Source: Shewanella xiamenensis
GTDB taxonomy: Bacteria; Pseudomonadota; Gammaproteobacteria; Enterobacterales; Shewanellaceae
Direction of reading: 5' to 3'
NCBI RefSeq assembly: GCF_014647135.1
Contig: NZ_BMOP01000007.1
Location: forward strand, 1-64,000
DNA: 64,000 nucleotides
Positions 60,171 to 64,000 of this stretch are shown in pieces. Both the position numbers and the translations under genes were made by a program. Within the stretch, counting starts at the first letter, position 1. The number at the start of each line of letters is the position of its first letter. The notes under the pieces are model-generated. The model was not told the DNA's origin. It did no database searches and was given only the letters and a program-made list of their open reading frames with translations.

Positions 60171-60566
60171 ATGGCAATGAACGCATTATGGATACCCGCT
60201 TGGTATGAGCTTGATCCGTCGATCGTTGTGGGCGTGACTGAAGAGTTTTTATTTCATAAACCCGCTACCAATGAGGTATTAAGACTTTACAGCGGAGCGA
60301 ATAAAACTGAAGCAGTTAAGGCTACTGGAGCAATTGCAAGCATTCACCACAAAGTCTTGGGGGATATTGAAAGTGTGGATGCGCAGGGGCTTGATTATAC
60401 GATTGTTTTAAAAGATGGCCGTCGTTTATTGGTGAATGCTGAGGAAGATCCTGGCCTACTTTACGAATGGGTTGATGACAGTTGGCAACCGTCGGAGATG
60501 GTTATTCAGGATTGGCAACTTGAGGTCAAGTTTGCATCACTTTCGCCATTTAAGGCGGTTGATTAA
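60171..60566 (+). CDS. Unknown 131-aa protein
   Basis: Not recognised. An acidic 131-aa soluble protein without signal peptide or membrane segment. A beta-rich middle (SIHHKVLGDIESVDAQGLDYTIVLKDGRRLLVNAEEDPG) and many Trp and Asp/Glu residues at the ends suggest a small beta fold. ATGs at 60171 and 60177; the upstream ACGGG is a weak ribosome site. It converges with the small gene at 60575-60772, only 8 bp away. Confidence 0.65.
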   Translation: MAMNALWIPAWYELDPSIVVGVTEEFLFHKPATNEVLRLYSGANKTEAVKATGAIASIHHKVLGDIESVDAQGLDYTIVLKDGRRLLVNAEEDPGLLYEWVDDSWQPSEMVIQDWQLEVKFASLSPFKAVD

Positions 60567-60574
60567 TTCTCGTG

Positions 60575-60772
60575 TTATTTTTCAGAGCAGTCAGGCTCAC
60601 TTTGTTGAATCGACTGCTCTTCAAACAAGGTTTGTAGTAATCGATATTCATGTTGGATTTTTGCTACATAAACATCATGAAAATTCAGCTGATGAAATTC
60701 CTCTACGCATTGCCGATAACGGCGTAATTGTTCTTCGCTATCCATATCTTCATGCAGCCAGCCTATTAACAT
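60575..60772 (-). CDS. Small unknown protein, 65 aa
   Basis: Not recognised. A 65-aa, acidic, mostly helical protein beginning MLIGWLHEDMDSEEQLRRYRQ. ATG 60772 has AAAGGA upstream at good spacing, which supports a real gene; a GTG ten codons earlier is less likely. Composition suggests a small cytoplasmic regulator or adaptor, but that is a guess. Its promoter must lie in the gap at 60773-61137. Confidence 0.55.
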   Translation of the reverse strand: MLIGWLHEDMDSEEQLRRYRQCVEEFHQLNFHDVYVAKIQHEYRLLQTLFEEQSIQQSEPDCSEK

Positions 60773-61137
60773 ACGAATTCCTTTCGTCTTTATCCTTGGC
60801 ACAAAGTTTAACCTTTTTCTAATTTAAGGCTCGCTTGAATCTTGGTGACATTTTTATGTTTGCATGAGTAAAGCTTACCTTTTTCAAGATTATTCATATT
60901 ATTTATCATGTTCTTAATCGAACATCGTCTTTAACTGTTTAGCCTGAATGTGTGGTGTTGCTGAATTTGATTATGGTCAAGGTCTTACAACAAAAGCCCG
61001 TTTAAGCTGACATTTGATGAATAATAGGTATTAGATACTCAGATTGTGCCACCTCGCATTTTGGTCTAGATTGGGGCTCTTTTAGCCCCAAACGTGTCCC
61101 GGTTGGGCGTGGTATTCTCTTTCAATGGAGCCTTGTC
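60773..61137. other. Non-coding gap before the PfkB gene
   Basis: This 365-bp AT-rich gap holds the promoters of two divergent genes. The clear element is a hairpin TTGGGGCT-CTTTT-AGCCCCAA at 61071-61091, 46 bp before the kinase start, with no poly-T after it. That may be a leader structure in the kinase mRNA. No other gene, RNA or repeat was recognised. Confidence 0.5.
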
Positions 61138-61977
61138 ATGGCAAATATTTTGCTGGTGGCCAACCTTAACTGTGACCGTGTGTTAATCCTTGATAAACCT
61201 TTAAAAACCGGTGGTCGCTTTCATTATCAAGATGGCGGTCAACGCCTAGGCGGCGGTGGGGCGAATACGGGGCTTGGACTTGTTTGGGCAGGTCATAGAG
61301 TTGCATTAGTCAGCCAAGTGGGTAGGGATGAAATGGGGGATTGGGCTATCGCCGAGGCGAGTACCCAAGGGCTTGATTGTCGTTTAGTGCAGCGCCGCGC
61401 AGGGAATACCTGTGAGATGCTGCTGGTGATGACTCCTGACGGTGAGCGCACCATTATCCGCCCGCAGCGGCCAGTTTTTGAGTTATCGGTTCCACCAAAA
61501 TGGCAGCATTGGGATGCGTTGTATTTTAATACATCAGCGGAAGGGACTGTAAGTTGGGCTAAAACGGCACTCGATCATTGCCTTGTGATCGCCCAACTTG
61601 CCAAGGATGATAGACCACGCCCTTGCCATGTACTACTTGCTTCTATGAGTGATATGCATGGACGATGTGATGTCGCCTCTTGGGATTACGGTGTAAGCAT
61701 TGGTGGTGAATCATTACGTTATTTTGTGGTGACTGATGGTGTCCGTGGCGCGAAGGTTTATACCCAAGATGATGTGCAGCATGTGCCTGCGGTGCCTGCT
61801 GAGGTTGTCGACACCACGGGTGCAGGGGATGCCTATGCTGCTGGGCTTATTCATGGACTCTGTGCTGGCAAATCTATCACTCAAGCAATGTCTGAAGGTG
61901 CTGTTTGGGCGGCTTTTGCAGTCGCAACAGACAGTTCTATTCCTGGTGAAGCTTTAAAGCAGTATTTAGAAGCATAA
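61138..61977 (+). CDS. PfkB-family carbohydrate kinase
   Basis: A 279-aa ribokinase-like sugar kinase. The N-terminal signature (GGQRLGGGGANTGLGLVWAGHRVALVSQ) is followed by the C-terminal PfkB signature VDTTGAGDAYAAGLIHG with the catalytic base Asp. The substrate, perhaps a sugar or nucleoside, is unclear. It ends in a ~140-nt 3' region with a terminator. Not linked to a transporter or pathway gene here. Confidence 0.88.
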   Translation: MANILLVANLNCDRVLILDKPLKTGGRFHYQDGGQRLGGGGANTGLGLVWAGHRVALVSQVGRDEMGDWAIAEASTQGLDCRLVQRRAGNTCEMLLVMTPDGERTIIRPQRPVFELSVPPKWQHWDALYFNTSAEGTVSWAKTALDHCLVIAQLAKDDRPRPCHVLLASMSDMHGRCDVASWDYGVSIGGESLRYFVVTDGVRGAKVYTQDDVQHVPAVPAEVVDTTGAGDAYAAGLIHGLCAGKSITQAMSEGAVWAAFAVATDSSIPGEALKQYLEA

Positions 61978-62119
61978 TGTGGAAATGGGCTGCAACCGTT
62001 AAACAATTTGGACGTCATTTTTCTGTCATCTTGGATTGATAAAGTGTGCACAGTGACGGAGAGCTCTTGTCCTTTAACGTTTGCTTGCGCTTTTCTCCCA
62101 TTTTGTTGGTTCGCTTGTT

Positions 62120-62149
62120 TGCCTCGTTTCCCCAACGGGGCATTTTTTT
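62120..62149 (+). terminator. Terminator after the PfkB gene
   Basis: TGCCTCGTT pairs with AACGGGGCA (one T-G pair) around TCCCC, then seven T. It is the likely end of the kinase transcript, 143 bp after the stop. The 61978-62285 gap holds no other gene that I can support. Confidence 0.75.
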
Positions 62150-62285
62150 ACCTCGAATAATGTTATTTCGTCGAAGAACATTCATATAGCGGAAATATTG
62201 TGCGGTCATTGAGGGATTGCGTTAACATTTAGGTAACTCACCACGCTACTACAAAATAATAAGCCTACTGCTGTTGGAGTTGGAA

Positions 62286-63743
62286 ATGGGCAATCACGTT
62301 TGGAATGATAAAAAGAAGTTTATTTGGCTACTTTCTGTGTTGTTGCTAGTTGCCTTTTTAGTGACCAGTGGTATTAGCTATAAAGTGGCCCATGACTCTT
62401 TGAGTCAGCAAATTGAAAGTAATACTTTACCTTTAACAAGCGATAATATTTATTCAGAAATTCAACAAGATCTACTACGTCCGATCTTTATTTCCTCCCT
62501 TATGGCACAGGATACCTTTGTGCGTGATTGGACATTAAACCATGAGCAAGAGCCTGAAAAGCTGATCCGTTATCTGAAAGAAATCCAGGATAAGTACGAT
62601 ACTGTCACCAGCTTTTTTGTTTCAGAACAGAGTCGCAACTACTACCACTCATCGGGGGTGTTAAAGAAAATCCAAGATATTGAGCCTAATGATGCTTGGT
62701 ATTTTCGTGTCCGTTCGTTACCAGAATCAGAACATTATGAAATTAATATCGATGCTGATACCGCTGATCGCACTAAAACAACCGTATTTGTTAACTATAA
62801 AGTTTTTGATTTTGAAGGTAAGTTTATGGGGGTTACTGGCGTTGGCCTTGCAGTTGAAAAGGTCAAGGCGCTGATTGAACTCTATCAAAAGCGTTATAAC
62901 CGTCGGGTTTTTTTCACCGATAGACAGGGGAATGTCACTCTCCATGGTGATGAATATGATGGCGCTAATTCACTGCAAGCCAGCACTGGCTTGGAGCAAC
63001 TATCAACGCGCATTTTAACTAGCCCAAGCGCCGCATTTAGCTATCAGCGCAACGGTAAAACGGTCTACTTAAACAGTCGATTAGTGCCTGAGTTCAAGTG
63101 GTATTTAATTGTTGAGCAAGAAGATGCTCCGCAAGAACAAGAACTGCTTAATACCTTTTGGGGGAACTTAGCCCTAAGTTTGGTCGTGACCATAGGTATT
63201 TTGTTTATTTCAAACATGACCTTAGGGCGCTATCAGCGCAAACTTGAGGTTATGGCATCAACTGACAAACTCACTGGTGCAGCTAATCGACAAGTCTTTG
63301 AAGAGTATTTCCATCAGGCATTAGACAAAGCTAATTTGTCGCAAACTCCTATTTCAGTTCTCCTTGTCGATATCGACCACTTTAAAAAAGTGAATGATAG
63401 CTATGGTCATAGTATTGGTGATTTAGTGCTCAAAACGGTCACTAACTTGCTACGTAGCCAGCTAAAACAGCAAGATATACTTTGCCGTTGGGGTGGGGAA
63501 GAGTTTTTGGTGTTATTGCCAGAGATGGATTTAAGCCATGCGGCAGAGTTGGCGGAACGTTTCCGTGATTCGATTTCTCAGCGCGAGTTGAAGGTCAATG
63601 GAGTACATATTGCTATCACTGTCAGTATTGGTGTTGCAGAATATCAAAAGCTTGAACCGGCAGAGGATTTAATAAAACGAGCCGATTTAGCTTTATATCA
63701 AGCGAAAGAAGCTGGCCGTAATCAAGTAGTGTTAAATCAGTGA
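62286..63743 (+). CDS. Membrane-bound diguanylate cyclase (dCache-GGDEF)
   Basis: A 485-aa protein with two transmembrane segments (about 12-34 and 296-312) around a periplasmic dCache-like sensor (about 35-290), then a GGDEF domain (about 320-485). The active-site motif is GGEEF (403-407), so it can make c-di-GMP. The inhibitory I-site RxxD is KQQD (394-397), lacking the Arg, so product inhibition may be weak. The start ATG 62286 has GGAG at good spacing; an in-frame TTG at 62274 is not used. Ligand unknown. Confidence 0.93.
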   Translation: MGNHVWNDKKKFIWLLSVLLLVAFLVTSGISYKVAHDSLSQQIESNTLPLTSDNIYSEIQQDLLRPIFISSLMAQDTFVRDWTLNHEQEPEKLIRYLKEIQDKYDTVTSFFVSEQSRNYYHSSGVLKKIQDIEPNDAWYFRVRSLPESEHYEINIDADTADRTKTTVFVNYKVFDFEGKFMGVTGVGLAVEKVKALIELYQKRYNRRVFFTDRQGNVTLHGDEYDGANSLQASTGLEQLSTRILTSPSAAFSYQRNGKTVYLNSRLVPEFKWYLIVEQEDAPQEQELLNTFWGNLALSLVVTIGILFISNMTLGRYQRKLEVMASTDKLTGAANRQVFEEYFHQALDKANLSQTPISVLLVDIDHFKKVNDSYGHSIGDLVLKTVTNLLRSQLKQQDILCRWGGEEFLVLLPEMDLSHAAELAERFRDSISQRELKVNGVHIAITVSIGVAEYQKLEPAEDLIKRADLALYQAKEAGRNQVVLNQ

Positions 63744-63837
63744 TACCCAGATTTTAGAGCACGCTCGATTTGTTTAGAGTATGTAATACTTAGCGTTTTT
63801 ATTTGGCCCCGTGTGGCGACAATGATGGGAGTAACCA

Positions 63838-64000
63838 ATGTCGACCTTATTGGTAAACAGATTATCGGGTTTGTATTTAGGGGCGAGCCTGCAAGAAATT
63901 AGCGGCATTTCAACTGGCATTGACGGTAAAAAATCGGCGCAGCAGTTAGTGGTGAATGTCGACCATGTGGAAGGCGATGCACAGGCTGATCCTAAACATC
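63838..64000 (+). CDS. Start of an unknown gene (cut by the window end)
   Basis: An open frame from ATG 63838 (MSTLLVNRLSGLYLGASLQE) runs for 54 codons to the end of the window without a stop. GGGAG lies eight bases upstream, a good ribosome site. The 54 residues do not identify a family. It follows the GGDEF gene after 94 bp on the same strand. Confidence 0.6.
   Translation, partial: MSTLLVNRLSGLYLGASLQEISGISTGIDGKKSAQQLVVNVDHVEGDAQADPKH

Noticed and set aside
61881..62209. Small minus-strand frames after the PfkB gene
   Set aside because: They overlap the kinase end and the terminator, have very biased composition and lack ribosome sites.

Overview
The window looks like a chromosomal segment of a Shewanella species (gammaproteobacterium). 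This rests on the gene order pilMNOPQ-aroK-aroB-damX-dam-rpe-gph-trpS, an unfused argCBFGH cluster divergent from ppc, an lpoA-yraN-diaA-dolP block divergent from rsmI, and a c-type cytochrome operon of the SHP/diheme type. The species is not resolved. Almost everything is chromosomal core. No prophage, CRISPR array, integron or intact insertion sequence was seen, and no tRNA gene was recognised.

Layout. 1-375: 3' end of a 23S rRNA gene, then a spacer that leads not to a normal 5S gene but to a ~32-nt relic made of the two ends of 5S rRNA, followed by the operon terminator. 594-11257: cinA, a YceB-like lipoprotein gene, ppc and the arginine operon argCBFGH with an ArgR operator. 11332-13851: mrcA (PBP1A), divergent from the type IV pilus assembly genes pilMNOPQ (14041-18906). 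19126-26280: aroK, aroB, damX, dam, two small membrane protein genes on the other strand, rpe, gph and trpS. 26375-32712: a LysR regulator and EamA transporter pair, then dolP, diaA, yraN and lpoA on the minus strand, and rsmI. 32789-33138: RNase P RNA with promoter and terminator. 33475-33755: a MITE-like element with ~20-bp terminal inverted repeats; a shorter relative lies at 56349-56458.

33853-45093: a DUF1993 gene; a six-gene minus-strand operon for cytochrome b561, SHP, diheme cytochrome c, a PepSY protein, a response regulator and a histidine kinase; then small unknowns, a LysR regulator and short-chain dehydrogenase pair, and an aldehyde dehydrogenase gene divergent from its probable sigma-54 activator, with a clear -24/-12 promoter. 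45152-53384: cpxA, cpxR and a CpxP/Spy-like gene with a Cpx box, a FieF-type cation transporter, an outer-membrane barrel protein, and ntrC-ntrB with an NtrC site. 53679-64000: a YqhD-like aldehyde reductase under a NemR-like repressor with two identical operators, ppnP, ovoA divergent from a prolyl-4-hydroxylase-like oxygenase, several unknown small genes, a PfkB kinase, a GGDEF diguanylate cyclase and the start of one more gene.

Regulatory logic is visible in the DNA at several places: ArgR at argC, sigma-54 plus palindromes at the aldehyde dehydrogenase, CpxR at the CpxP-like gene, NtrC at ntrB, and a NemR-like repressor at yqhD. The items most worth a second look are the collapsed 5S gene, the redox operon that carries its own two-component system, the NemR/YqhD pairing, the MITE family, and an intrinsic terminator at 56605-56640 that has no recognisable gene in front of it. 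I saw no clear undescribed multi-gene system.
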